Shown: positions 1 to 7,416 of the stretch, in pieces | How positions within the stretch are numbered: position 1 is the first letter of the stretch | Layout: every line of letters starts with the position of its first letter | Source of the DNA: DASSUW01 sp963844405 | GTDB lineage: Bacteria; Actinomycetota; Thermoleophilia; Solirubrobacterales; Solirubrobacteraceae | Direction: 5' to 3' | DNA: 64,000 bases | Assembly (NCBI GenBank): GCA_963844405.1 | Contig: CAWJNZ010000004.1 | Coordinates: 806,001 to 870,000 of the forward strand | Made by a program: the position numbers and the translations under genes | Notes under the pieces: model-generated | Told to the model about the DNA's origin: nothing | What the model saw: the letters and a program-made list of their open reading frames with translations, nothing else | Database searches by the model: none

Positions 1-404
1 GACCGCATCGGGACGCGCAGGCGCGTGCTGATCCCCCACCAGGCGCCGTCCGCGGCGTGGAGCTCGACGTTCGAGTCGAGCTCGACCGGCTCGAGCAGGC
101 CGGCCTCGTCGGCGCGCCAGAGGTTGGCCAGGTCGGTGGTGACGAGCAGGTCGGCGTCGGTCGCGTCGCCCTCGCGCCGCAGGCGCTCGAACAGCTCGGG
201 CGCGGTGCCGCCGCGCAGCTCGACGTCGAGCCCCGTCTGCTCCTCGAACGTCTTGAACGCCTGCTCGTCGCCGTACTGGGAGCGGCCGTTGTAGACCACG
301 ATGTCGGCGGAGCCGGCGAGGGCGAAGGCGGCGACGCCGAGGCCGGCGATGACGACCAGCACGGCGGCGGCGAGCAGGCCGAGCCTGCGACGGGACCAAC
401 GCAT
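1..404 (-). CDS. Iron-type ABC transporter substrate-binding protein (N-terminal part)
   Basis: This is the first 134 codons of a gene that runs off the left edge of the window on the minus strand. The protein starts MRWSRRRLGLL, followed by a hydrophobic signal segment to about residue 32. It continues with VVYNGRSQYGDEQAFKTFEE, the typical start of Fe(3+)-binding proteins of the FbpA/FutA family, and LLVTTDLANLWRADEAGL. It is predicted to bind ferric iron or a similar ligand outside the membrane. It is divergent from the ABC ATPase that starts 20 bases away, which supports a common transport system; the permease is not visible and may follow off the edge. The family call is from recognisable motifs only. 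Confidence 0.75.
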   Translation of the reverse strand, partial: MRWSRRRLGLLAAAVLVVIAGLGVAAFALAGSADIVVYNGRSQYGDEQAFKTFEEQTGLDVELRGGTAPELFERLRREGDATDADLLVTTDLANLWRADEAGLLEPVELDSNVELHAADGAWWGISTRLRVPMR

Positions 405-420
405 TAGGGTAACCTTATCC
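403..420. promoter_or_regulatory. Divergent promoter with iron-box-like inverted repeat
   Basis: Only 20 bases separate the two divergent starts (ATG at 404 minus, GTG at 425 plus). The sequence TTAGGGTAACCTTA is an imperfect inverted repeat that resembles the DtxR/IdeR half-site pattern TTAGG...CCTAA. On the minus strand TAAGGT (412-417) lies 7 bases before the ATG, and on the plus strand TAACCT (410-415) lies 9 bases before the GTG; both fit leaderless -10 elements. Iron control is inferred from this similarity and from the iron-type transporter genes. Confidence 0.4.
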
Positions 421-424
421 ACTG

Positions 425-1456
425 GTGCCGGAGCCGGATCTCGCGATCGACGCGGAGGGTGTCGAGAAGGCGTTCGGCCGCACTCAGGCCGTGGCCGGCG
501 CGAGCCTGCGCGTGGGCGCGGGCGAGCTCGTCGCGCTGCTCGGCCCGAGCGGCTCGGGCAAGACGACGCTGCTGCGGGTGATCGCCGGCTTCGAGGCGCC
601 GGACGCCGGCCGCGTGGCGATCGCCGGCCGCCCCGTGGCGGGTGACGGCGCCTGGGTCGAGCCGGAGAGGAGGCGCATCGGCATGGTCTTCCAGGACGGC
701 GCGCTGTTCCCGCACCTGACCGTGGCCGGCAACGTGGGCTTCGGGGCGTCCAACTCCGCGCGGGACGAGTGCCTGGAGCTGGTCGGGCTGGGCGACCGCG
801 CCGGCAGCTACCCGCACGAGCTGTCCGGCGGCGAGCGCCAGCGGGTGGCGCTGGCACGCGCGCTCGCCGCCGACCCCGAGGTCGTGCTGCTCGACGAGCC
901 GTTCGCTGCGCTCGACGCCGGCCTGCGCGACTCGCTGCGCCAGGAGGTCACTGCGATCCTCCGCACGGCGGGGACGAGCGCGCTGCTCGTCACGCACGAC
1001 CAGGCCGAGGCGCTGTCGCTCGCCGCCACGGTGGCGGTCATGCGCGAGGGGCGGGTCGAGCAGGTCGGAACGCCGGAGGAGATCTACGACCGGCCGAGCA
1101 GCCGCTGGCTGGCCGAGTTCCTCGGCGAGGCCGACGTCCTGCCCGGCACCGCGCGCGACGGCGTCGTCGAGTGCGAGCTCGGGCGCTTCGGCGTCGGGCA
1201 GCAGCTGTCCGGCCGCGTGAACGTGGTGATCCGGCCGGAGTCGGTGGCCATCGGCTCGGGCCCGTCGCGCGAGCCGCAGGCCGAGGCGCGCGTGGTGGCG
1301 CGCTCCTTCTACGGCCACGACCAGCTCGTGCACCTCGAGCTCCCGAGCGGCCTGCGGCTGCGCAGCCGCCGGCTCGGCTTCCCCGCCTGGCATCCCGGCG
1401 ACCGCGTGCGGATCTGGATCGACGGGCCGGTCACGGCCGTCGAGCGCGATAGATAG
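425..1456 (+). CDS. ABC transporter ATP-binding protein (FbpC/PotA type)
   Basis: A 343-residue ATPase that would power import of the ligand bound by the divergent substrate-binding protein. The Walker A motif GPSGSGKTT is at residues 40-48, the signature LSGGERQRVALARAL at about 133-147, Walker B VVLLDEP near 154-160 and the H-loop LLVTHD near 188-193. The last ~110 residues form a TOBE-like regulatory domain, as in iron, molybdate and polyamine importers. The start is GTG with a leaderless-type promoter. No permease gene is adjacent on this strand; the next gene is convergent and overlaps the 3' end by 26 bases. Iron specificity is inferred from the neighbour. Confidence 0.85.
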   Translation: MPEPDLAIDAEGVEKAFGRTQAVAGASLRVGAGELVALLGPSGSGKTTLLRVIAGFEAPDAGRVAIAGRPVAGDGAWVEPERRRIGMVFQDGALFPHLTVAGNVGFGASNSARDECLELVGLGDRAGSYPHELSGGERQRVALARALAADPEVVLLDEPFAALDAGLRDSLRQEVTAILRTAGTSALLVTHDQAEALSLAATVAVMREGRVEQVGTPEEIYDRPSSRWLAEFLGEADVLPGTARDGVVECELGRFGVGQQLSGRVNVVIRPESVAIGSGPSREPQAEARVVARSFYGHDQLVHLELPSGLRLRSRRLGFPAWHPGDRVRIWIDGPVTAVERDR

Positions 1457-2537
1457 CGCCCGACGCCGAGGCGAACAGCGGCTCGCCGTCGGCGTCGGGG
1501 CCGATGTGCGTGAGCTGGGGCACGCCGGCCTTCTCGCGCCGGACGTCGGCCGCGCGGCCCTGGGGCGCGCCCTTGAGCGACCACAGCACGCCGGAGCAGA
1601 AGTCGCCGTACAGGTAGCGGCCCTGCAGCCGCGGCAGCCGCGTCCCCTGGTAGACGTAGCCGCCGGTCACCGAGCAGCCCTCGTCGTGCGTGTACTGGGT
1701 GACCGGCCAGACGAGCTCGCCGTCGGTCAGCGAGTCGTCGCCGTCGCCGACCCGCTTGGTGCCCTCGAAGGCGCTCCAGCCGAGGTTCTTGGGCGGCTCG
1801 TCCGGCTCGAGCTGGACGCGGTCGATCTCCTCGACGTGGTCCTGGCCGACGTCGCCGATCCAGACCTCGCCGAGCGCGGGGTCGAAGGCGAAGCGCCACG
1901 GGTTGCGCAGGCCGATCAGCTCGACGCGCCAGTCGACCTTGTCGACGTGGGTGGAGAGCAGCTTGCCGAGCTTGTCGCGCGGGTCCTGGGCGCGGCGCTC
2001 GGGGTCGAACGCGCCGCCGCCGTCGCCCATGCCGACGTAGAGCCGGCCGTCGGGCCCGAAGGCGAGGTGGCCGCCGTTGTGGTTGGGCTCGGGCTGGGCG
2101 ACGTGCAGCAGCTCGCGCGTCTGCCGGCCGTCGCGGAACTCGGCCACCCGCGTGTCGCCCTTCGCGTCGGTCCAGTCGAGGTAGAAGCGGCGGTTGGTCG
2201 CGAAGTCGGGGTGGAACGCGAGCCCGAGCAGCCCCTGCTCGGCGCCGACCGTCACCTCGAGCTCGACCGCCGTGGTGCGGCGGCCGTCGTGCAGGCGGAC
2301 CACGCGGCCGGGCTGCTCGAGCACCCACAGCGCGTCCGGGTCGCCCGGCGCCACGCCGACCCACGTCGGCCGGTTGAAGCCGGTGGCGACCCGCTCGACG
2401 TCGAAGGCGTGCGCGCGCCCGCCCTCGGCGGCCGGCTGCGGGCGGTCGATGCGGGCCAGCGGATCACGCAGCGCGCCGTACGCGACCGCCGCGGCGGTCA
2501 GCGCCAGCACGACGGAGAGGAGGGCGATCAAGCGCAT
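1431..2537 (-). CDS. Secreted PQQ-type glucose/sorbosone dehydrogenase-like protein
   Basis: A 368-residue protein with an N-terminal signal segment (MRLIALLSVVLALTAAAVAY) and the six-bladed beta-propeller motifs of the soluble aldose sugar dehydrogenase (GSDH/YliI) family: GLLGLAFHPDF, NHNGGHLAFGPDGRLYVGMG, GLRNPWRFAFDP followed by WIGDVGQDHVEEID, and GRYLYGDFCSGVLW near the end. Known family members oxidise aldose sugars with PQQ outside the cytoplasm; no PQQ synthesis genes are in the window, so cofactor and substrate are unproven. The gene has its own leaderless promoter overlapping the stop codon of the gene before it. A paralogue lies at 26824-27759. Confidence 0.8.
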   Translation of the reverse strand: MRLIALLSVVLALTAAAVAYGALRDPLARIDRPQPAAEGGRAHAFDVERVATGFNRPTWVGVAPGDPDALWVLEQPGRVVRLHDGRRTTAVELEVTVGAEQGLLGLAFHPDFATNRRFYLDWTDAKGDTRVAEFRDGRQTRELLHVAQPEPNHNGGHLAFGPDGRLYVGMGDGGGAFDPERRAQDPRDKLGKLLSTHVDKVDWRVELIGLRNPWRFAFDPALGEVWIGDVGQDHVEEIDRVQLEPDEPPKNLGWSAFEGTKRVGDGDDSLTDGELVWPVTQYTHDEGCSVTGGYVYQGTRLPRLQGRYLYGDFCSGVLWSLKGAPQGRAADVRREKAGVPQLTHIGPDADGEPLFASASGAIYRARRP

Positions 2538-2550
2538 TAGGGGACCCTAA
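2537..2550 (-). promoter_or_regulatory. Leaderless promoter inside a near-perfect palindrome
   Basis: TTAGGGGACCCTAA is an inverted repeat with 6-base arms and a 2-base centre. On the minus strand it provides TAGGGT (2544-2549) exactly 6 bases before the ATG at 2537, as expected for a leaderless transcript. The same bases contain the stop codon (2547-2549) of the upstream membrane-protein gene. The symmetry suggests that a dimeric regulator may bind here, but no regulator is identified. Confidence 0.45.
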
Positions 2551-3851
2551 CACGACGTGCGCACCTCCCACAGCCCGACGCGGGTCAGCGGCGTGAACGC
2601 CGGGCCGGTGACGGGCTCGACCGGGGCGTCCGGGCTCAGGCGCGAGAGGAAGACGGCGCCCGGTGGCCGCGGTACGAACGCCACGCGCTCCTTCTCCACC
2701 TCCAGGTGGTAGGCCAGCAGCGGCCCGCGCAGGTTGCCGACGTAGGGGCGGCCGCAGGCGAGCAGCGCGTCGCGGCCGGCCTCGTCGATGACGGCGGCGA
2801 GGTCGGCGGCGAGCGTGCGCTGGTAGGCCTGGTCGCTGCGCAGGTCGGGCAGGTCGGCGAGCTTGGGCGCCAGGGCGACGAGCAGGAGCGCGACGACGAG
2901 CCATGCGGGAGCGCGCACGAGGCCGGCGGCGCCGGCGATGGCCACGAGGGCGGCACCGGGCAGCGAGTACCGCGGCTCGCCCGAGAACCCGGCCTGCGCC
3001 ATCACCGCGACGACCGCGATCCAGGCGAGACCGGCGAACAGGAGCGGTCGCATCGCTCGCGGCGCGAACAGCGCCCCCACCCATAGGGGCCACAGCGGCA
3101 AGGTCGCCGCCTCGCGCAGCGCGGCGAAGGCCGGGAACGCCTCGGTGGCGGGCTGGCCGGGATTCGGCACGCGCGCGCGGGCGCCCGAGCGCAGCAGGTC
3201 GCCGGATCCGAGCCACTCGGGGACGAACCAGAGGGCGGGGACGATGACCGCGCAGGCGATCAACAGCGCCCGGTGCTTCGGCCACAACAGGACGCCGAAG
3301 GCGAGCAGGAACGGCCAGGCCTCGACGCGCAGCAGCGCGCACGCCACGCCACAGGCGAGCGCCGCCAGCGGGCGGTCGTCGCGCCACGCCATGAAGCCGA
3401 GCAGGGCGAACGCGATGACCCAGCCCGGCTCGGCGCCTGCGGCGCTGTAGTCGATCAGAGCTCCGGTGAAGGCCACGCCGACGGCGGCCACGATGCCGCC
3501 GAGCCGGAAGCCGAGCACGACGGCGACCACCATCCCGGCGCGGGCGACGATCACCCACGCCTCGGGCGCCCACCCGCCGAGCGGCGACAGCAGCGTGCAG
3601 ACCGCCACGGTCAGCGGCTTGAACGCCGGCATCTCCTCCGTGCTGAGGGTGCCGTGCGCGACCTCGCGGCCCCACAGGAGCCATGCCCACGGGTCGTACG
3701 ACGGCGCGGGTGCGATCACCAGCGCCGACAGCGCGGCGACGGCGATCGCGACGACGGCTACTCGAGCTTCAGCTCGCCGAGCTTCGCCCAGCGCGGATCC
3801 TTCGCCGCCTCGTGGCGGTGCTCCGGATCCTCGTTCAAGTTCGCTCCGCAC
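2547..3851 (-). CDS. Polytopic membrane protein, GT-C-like, function unknown
   Basis: A membrane protein of about 434 residues with roughly ten hydrophobic segments. Its N-terminal part, PSYDPWAWLLWGREV, matches in style the YDSYYSLLWGQEV segment of the membrane protein at 29341-30859, placing both in a GT-C/ArnT-like group of lipid-linked sugar transferases; no donor or acceptor can be named. The last ~120 residues are soluble. The start is uncertain: no ATG lies near the first membrane span, and GTG at 3851 is the nearest likely codon, giving a 94-base overlap with the YceD gene. A start close to 3757 with a rare codon cannot be excluded. Confidence 0.6.
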   Translation of the reverse strand: MRSELERGSGAPPRGGEGSALGEARRAEARVAVVAIAVAALSALVIAPAPSYDPWAWLLWGREVAHGTLSTEEMPAFKPLTVAVCTLLSPLGGWAPEAWVIVARAGMVVAVVLGFRLGGIVAAVGVAFTGALIDYSAAGAEPGWVIAFALLGFMAWRDDRPLAALACGVACALLRVEAWPFLLAFGVLLWPKHRALLIACAVIVPALWFVPEWLGSGDLLRSGARARVPNPGQPATEAFPAFAALREAATLPLWPLWVGALFAPRAMRPLLFAGLAWIAVVAVMAQAGFSGEPRYSLPGAALVAIAGAAGLVRAPAWLVVALLLVALAPKLADLPDLRSDQAYQRTLAADLAAVIDEAGRDALLACGRPYVGNLRGPLLAYHLEVEKERVAFVPRPPGAVFLSRLSPDAPVEPVTGPAFTPLTRVGLWEVRTSC

Positions 3852-4282
3852 TGACTGCACAGGCCGGCACAGTCTGCCCGGCAGGTCAGCCGGCCGGGCA
3901 GCGTGAGCGCGAGGGCGTCGCGCGCCCACGTGGCCAGGGCGAGCTCCTCGTCGATCACGTACGGCGAGCTGAGCTCGTCGTCCCCCGCGCCGGGCTGCGA
4001 CACCTCGCGGGCGTCGACCTCGAACTCCGGCGCGGCCGGGTCGAGGCAGCGCATGCACGGCCCCTCGAGGGCCGCGGTGAAGCGCAGCCGGAGCGCGTAG
4101 CCGTTGCCGGTGGTGCGCGAGATGTCGAGCCGTACGGGCATCATCGCCGGGGTCACCGCGTAGGGCTCGCCGCCGTAGTGGAAGTCGGCGATCGCGACGT
4201 GCAGGTCGAACCGGCGCCCCTCGCCGGAGCGGAGGCGGAGCGGAGCGAGTTCGAAGCTGTCGGTGCGCTGGGGCATCGCCAC
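3758..4282 (-). CDS. DUF177/YceD family protein
   Basis: A 174-residue protein of the YceD (DUF177) family, associated in many bacteria with 23S rRNA maturation and usually encoded next to rpmF. It has the family cysteine pattern: CMRCLDP near the centre and CRADCAGLCSQCGANLNEDP near the C-terminus, which may bind zinc. It lies 7 bases after the acyl-CoA ligase gene. Unusually, no ribosomal protein L32 gene follows; the membrane-protein gene starts within its 3' end. The GTG at 4282 is used here, and an in-frame ATG at 4276 is equally possible. Confidence 0.8.
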   Translation of the reverse strand: MAMPQRTDSFELAPLRLRSGEGRRFDLHVAIADFHYGGEPYAVTPAMMPVRLDISRTTGNGYALRLRFTAALEGPCMRCLDPAAPEFEVDAREVSQPGAGDDELSSPYVIDEELALATWARDALALTLPGRLTCRADCAGLCSQCGANLNEDPEHRHEAAKDPRWAKLGELKLE

Positions 4283-4289
4283 CCCCAGG

Positions 4290-5927
4290 TTAGGACTCTC
4301 TGAGCTCCCGCTTGAGCACCTTGCCGGTGGACGTCCGGGGCAGCTCGTCGACGAACTCGACCTCGCGCGGGACCTTGTAGCCGGCGAGGTTGGCCTTGAC
4401 GTGCTTCTTGATGTCGCCCTCGCTCAGCGACGCCCCGTCGCGGAGCACGACCACGGCCTTCAGCCGCTGGCCGAACTCCTCGTCGTCGACCCCGAAGACC
4501 GCCACCTCGACGACGGCCTCGTGGCCGGCCAGCAGGTCCTCGACCTCGGCGGGGAACACGTTCTCGCCGCCGGAGACGATCATGTCGTCGTCGCGGCCGT
4601 CGACGAACAGCCGCCCCGCCTCGTCGAAGTGGCCGACGTCGCCCGACGAGAGCAGGCCCTCGATGGCGTCCTTGTTGCCGCCGCCGGTGTAGCCCTCGAA
4701 CTGCATCTCGTTGCCGACGAAGATGCGGCCGGTCTCCCCCTTTGGCACCTCGTTGCCGTCGTCGTCGTAGAGGCGGACGATCGTGCCGTGCGGCGGGCGT
4801 CCGGCCGTGCCGGGGGCGGCGCGCAGGTCCTCCGGCGTGGCGATGCTGGCCCACGCGACCTCGGTCGAGCCATAGAGGTTGTAGACGTTCTCGCCGAACA
4901 GGTCCATCCAGCGCTCGGACAGCGCGCCCGGGAGCGCCGAGCCCGAGACCGCGACGACCCGCAGCTTCGAGAGGTCGTACTGCCGCAGGGTCTCCTCCGG
5001 CAGCTCGAGGATCCGCTGGATCATCACGGGGACCACGATCAGCGCCGTGCACTCGTGCTGGGCGGTCAGCGACAGCGTGGCCTCGGGGTCGAACTTGCGC
5101 TTGAGGACGTGCGTCGAGGACAGGCTCATGCCGAGCGTGAAGTGCACGAAGCCCCAGGAGTGGAACATCGGGGCCGCGATCATCGTCTTCTCGCGCGCCT
5201 TCAGCGGGATCATCGCCAGCAGCGCCGCCGCGGGGTCGAGCGACTTGGGCTGCGAGCGCGAGGCCCCCTTGGGCGTGCCGGTCGTCCCCGACGTGAGGAT
5301 GACCGCCTTGCCGCGCGCGCTCGGCGGCGCGACGGGCGCCGTGTCGCCGCTGGCCGACATCTCCTCGAGCAGCGGGTCCTTCGGCTTTCCCGACTCGGGG
5401 TCGTGCCAGGCGATGAAGCGCTTGCGGCGGCGCGAGGCGTCGTGGATGAGCTCCTCGAACTCGTGGTCGTAGATCAGCGCCTTGGGGTTCTCGCGCTTGG
5501 CCACGTCGGTGAGCTGGGGACCCGAGAACGCCGTGTTGAGGAAGAGCACGTGGGCGCCGAGCTTCGAGCATGCGACGACCGACTCGAGGAAGCCGCGGTG
5601 GTTGCGGCACATGAGCCCTACACCGTCGCCCTCGCCGATGCCGTTGGCGGCGAGTCCGTGGGCGAGCGCGTTGGTGCGCTCGTCGATCTCGCGGAACGTC
5701 AGCGTGCCGGCCTCGTCGATGACGGCGACGTCGTCGCCGTAGCGCTGCGCCGAGGCGGTGTAGCCGCCCGCGGGCGTCGGCCCGAAGCGCACGAGCGCGC
5801 GGACGGCAGCCAGCACGTGGTCCGGCCGGCCGGGGTGCAGGACCCCCGCGGAGGCGAGCGTGCGGGCCGTGAACAGCTTGGTGTTGACCTGCTTGGCGAC
5901 GCGACCGATGTCGGGCATTGGCCTCAT
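4290..5927 (-). CDS. Acyl-CoA synthetase (AMP-dependent ligase)
   Basis: A 545-residue ANL-superfamily enzyme that should activate a carboxylic acid, probably a fatty acid, to its CoA thioester with ATP. The P-loop-like motif LTSGTTGTPKGA is near residue 211. The acyl-adenylate motif NLYGSTEVAWASIATPE, the hinge region VDGRDDDMIVSGGENVFP near 440 and the catalytic lysine in TSTGKVLKREL near the C-terminus are all present. It begins 4 bases after the unknown gene upstream and ends 7 bases before the YceD gene, so it is part of a minus-strand operon. The exact substrate cannot be read from the sequence. Confidence 0.88.
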   Translation of the reverse strand: MRPMPDIGRVAKQVNTKLFTARTLASAGVLHPGRPDHVLAAVRALVRFGPTPAGGYTASAQRYGDDVAVIDEAGTLTFREIDERTNALAHGLAANGIGEGDGVGLMCRNHRGFLESVVACSKLGAHVLFLNTAFSGPQLTDVAKRENPKALIYDHEFEELIHDASRRRKRFIAWHDPESGKPKDPLLEEMSASGDTAPVAPPSARGKAVILTSGTTGTPKGASRSQPKSLDPAAALLAMIPLKAREKTMIAAPMFHSWGFVHFTLGMSLSSTHVLKRKFDPEATLSLTAQHECTALIVVPVMIQRILELPEETLRQYDLSKLRVVAVSGSALPGALSERWMDLFGENVYNLYGSTEVAWASIATPEDLRAAPGTAGRPPHGTIVRLYDDDGNEVPKGETGRIFVGNEMQFEGYTGGGNKDAIEGLLSSGDVGHFDEAGRLFVDGRDDDMIVSGGENVFPAEVEDLLAGHEAVVEVAVFGVDDEEFGQRLKAVVVLRDGASLSEGDIKKHVKANLAGYKVPREVEFVDELPRTSTGKVLKRELRES

Positions 5928-5931
5928 GCTT

Positions 5932-6876
5932 TCACGCGGACGGCAGCCTCATACCCGATGGCACGGCTCCTTCGTCGATCAGCCGGCGGATCTCGGCGGC
6001 GCGGCGCGGGTTGAGGAAGACGTGGCGCTGGCCGACCGACGGCTTCTCGGCCAGCAGCCCGGCCACCAGCAGGGCCTCCCCCACCTCCTGGGCGAGCGCC
6101 CGCTCATTGCCGGCGAAGCCGCGGGCGAGATGGGCGAAGTCGGTGTGATAGCCGCCCCACTTGCCCATGCCGTCGAGCCGCTGGAGGATGCGGCGGGCGA
6201 TGCGGCGGGCGGTGTCGGGGTCCTGGTGAGGTCGCACGGGCCCGCCGTCGACCTCGAGGACGGCGAGCACGGCCTCCTCGAGCTCCTCGACCGAGCGCGG
6301 CTCCTCGGGCCGGCCACCCAGCCGCGCGACCGCCTCGGCGACGCGCAGCGGGTGGTGCGCGCCGATCGGCTCGCGCAGCTCGGGGGTGATGAGCAGCCGG
6401 CCGGGCGCGGCGACCGCGCGGGTGCGCAGGCGGTCGATGCCGGCGGCGTGGTCGTCGAAGGCGAGCGGCCCGAGCTCCTGCAGCTCCTCGGGTGCGAGGC
6501 TGGCGGGCAGCGCCAGGAGCAGGAAGCCGTCGAGGTCGCCGGCGCGCACGCTGAGGTCGTTCGGCCCCTGGGGCGCGCCCGGCTCGGCGAGGTCGACCAG
6601 CGCGGCGATGACCGCGGCCACGAGCAGCCAGGTGCGCTCGTTGGCCGCCTCGGGGTCGGCGCGGAAGGCCGCCTTGGCGGGCGTGGCGGCGAGCAGGCTG
6701 TTCTCGCCGGCCGCGATCGCCACCTCGACCGGCGCGCCGTACCCGGACCGCGGCTTCTCCAGCTCCGCGGCGCCGTGCTTGAGGGCGGTCAGCAGGACGT
6801 CGCGCAGCCGCGCGGTGGCCGACGCGGGCGCCGCCGCACCGCCTAGCGACTCGAGCTCGGCGAGCAGGTCGATCAA
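5932..6876 (-). CDS. Unknown protein, first gene of acyl-CoA ligase operon
   Basis: A protein of about 314 residues that I do not recognise. It is leucine- and alanine-rich, predicted soluble and largely helical. Notable segments are YGAPVEVAIAAGENSLLA near residue 50 and WGGYHTDFAHLARGFAGNER, then HVFLNPRRAAEIRRLIDEG, near the end. The open frame continues upstream, but it then runs antisense through the acylphosphatase gene. TTG at 6876, preceded by GAGG, is the best start. It ends 4 bases before the ligase ATG, so co-transcription is likely. Confidence 0.55.
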   Translation of the reverse strand: MIDLLAELESLGGAAAPASATARLRDVLLTALKHGAAELEKPRSGYGAPVEVAIAAGENSLLAATPAKAAFRADPEAANERTWLLVAAVIAALVDLAEPGAPQGPNDLSVRAGDLDGFLLLALPASLAPEELQELGPLAFDDHAAGIDRLRTRAVAAPGRLLITPELREPIGAHHPLRVAEAVARLGGRPEEPRSVEELEEAVLAVLEVDGGPVRPHQDPDTARRIARRILQRLDGMGKWGGYHTDFAHLARGFAGNERALAQEVGEALLVAGLLAEKPSVGQRHVFLNPRRAAEIRRLIDEGAVPSGMRLPSA

Positions 6877-6909
6877 GCCGGTGCGGCCTCGACGCGGGCC
6901 ATGGGCGGT

Positions 6910-6915
6910 TACGGT
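6910..6915 (+). promoter_or_regulatory. Leaderless -10 element of acylphosphatase gene
   Basis: TACGGT is followed by exactly 6 bases and then GTG at 6922. The same arrangement (TACGGT, 6 bases, GTG) precedes the protein kinase gene at 19482, which supports GTG 6922 rather than ATG 6901 as the acylphosphatase start. Confidence 0.5.
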
Positions 6916-6921
6916 ATCGAC

Positions 6922-7194
6922 GTGGCCGACGAGCGCATCCGCGTGCGGGCGCACGGGCGCGTGCAGGGCGTCTTCTTCCGCGACTCCGTGCGGCGCGAGG
7001 CGGCGCGGCGCGGTGTGGCGGGCTGGGCGCGGAATTGCGCCGACGGGACGGCCGAGGCGGTGTTCGAGGGGCCGTCCGAGGCAGTCGCCGCCATGGTCGA
7101 GTTCGTCCGGCGCGGCCCCGGGCACGCCGAGGTGTCGTCGCTCGAGGAGACGCGCGAGCCGCCCGAAGGGCTTTCAGGGTTCGACGTCCGCTAG
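6922..7194 (+). CDS. acyP: Acylphosphatase
   Basis: A 90-residue acylphosphatase, which hydrolyses carboxyl-phosphate bonds such as those in acyl phosphates. The family signature GRVQGVFFR is at residues 12-20 with the catalytic arginine at 20, and the catalytic asparagine is residue 38 in GWARNCADGTAEAVFEG. An ATG at 6901 would add seven residues, but GTG 6922 fits the leaderless promoter. The gene is divergent from the operon on its left. Its stop codon TAG shares its last base with the first base of the structured element at 7194. Confidence 0.92.
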   Translation: MADERIRVRAHGRVQGVFFRDSVRREAARRGVAGWARNCADGTAEAVFEGPSEAVAAMVEFVRRGPGHAEVSSLEETREPPEGLSGFDVR

Positions 7195-7384
7195 GGACGA
7201 ACTTCGGGCTTGTAGGGAGGCAGGATCGCGGCCCGCGGCGGGCCGAGTGGTCACTTTGTGCCCGTGGAGGGAACAAACCGAGCGTTCGGTGGTCGAGTGC
7301 TCGGTTAGTCGGTCTGAGGCCGATTAAGTGAGCACTGGGCCGATCCCCCAGCTCCCCTACCCAGCCGCAGTTGACGTTCGTTCC
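7194..7384 (+). repeat. Dispersed structured element, copy R1
   Basis: First of three copies of an unrecognised element. The left end is GGGACGAACTTCGGGCTTGT followed by AGGGAGGCAGGATCG; the right end is CCCCTACCCAGCCG followed by CAGTTGACGTTCGTTCC. The outer ends pair (GACGAAC 7196-7202 with GTTCGTT 7376-7382), and GTAGGG pairs with CCCTAC. The middle is longer than in the other copies: CGAGTGGTCACTT (7244-7256) can pair with AAGTGAGCACTGG (7326-7338) around extra small hairpins such as ACCGA/TCGGT. It fills most of the 222 bases between acylphosphatase and the next plus-strand gene and encodes no protein. Confidence 0.75.
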
Positions 7385-7416
7385 GTCCAGCGCGGGGCCT
7401 AGCCTCCCCCGAGGCC

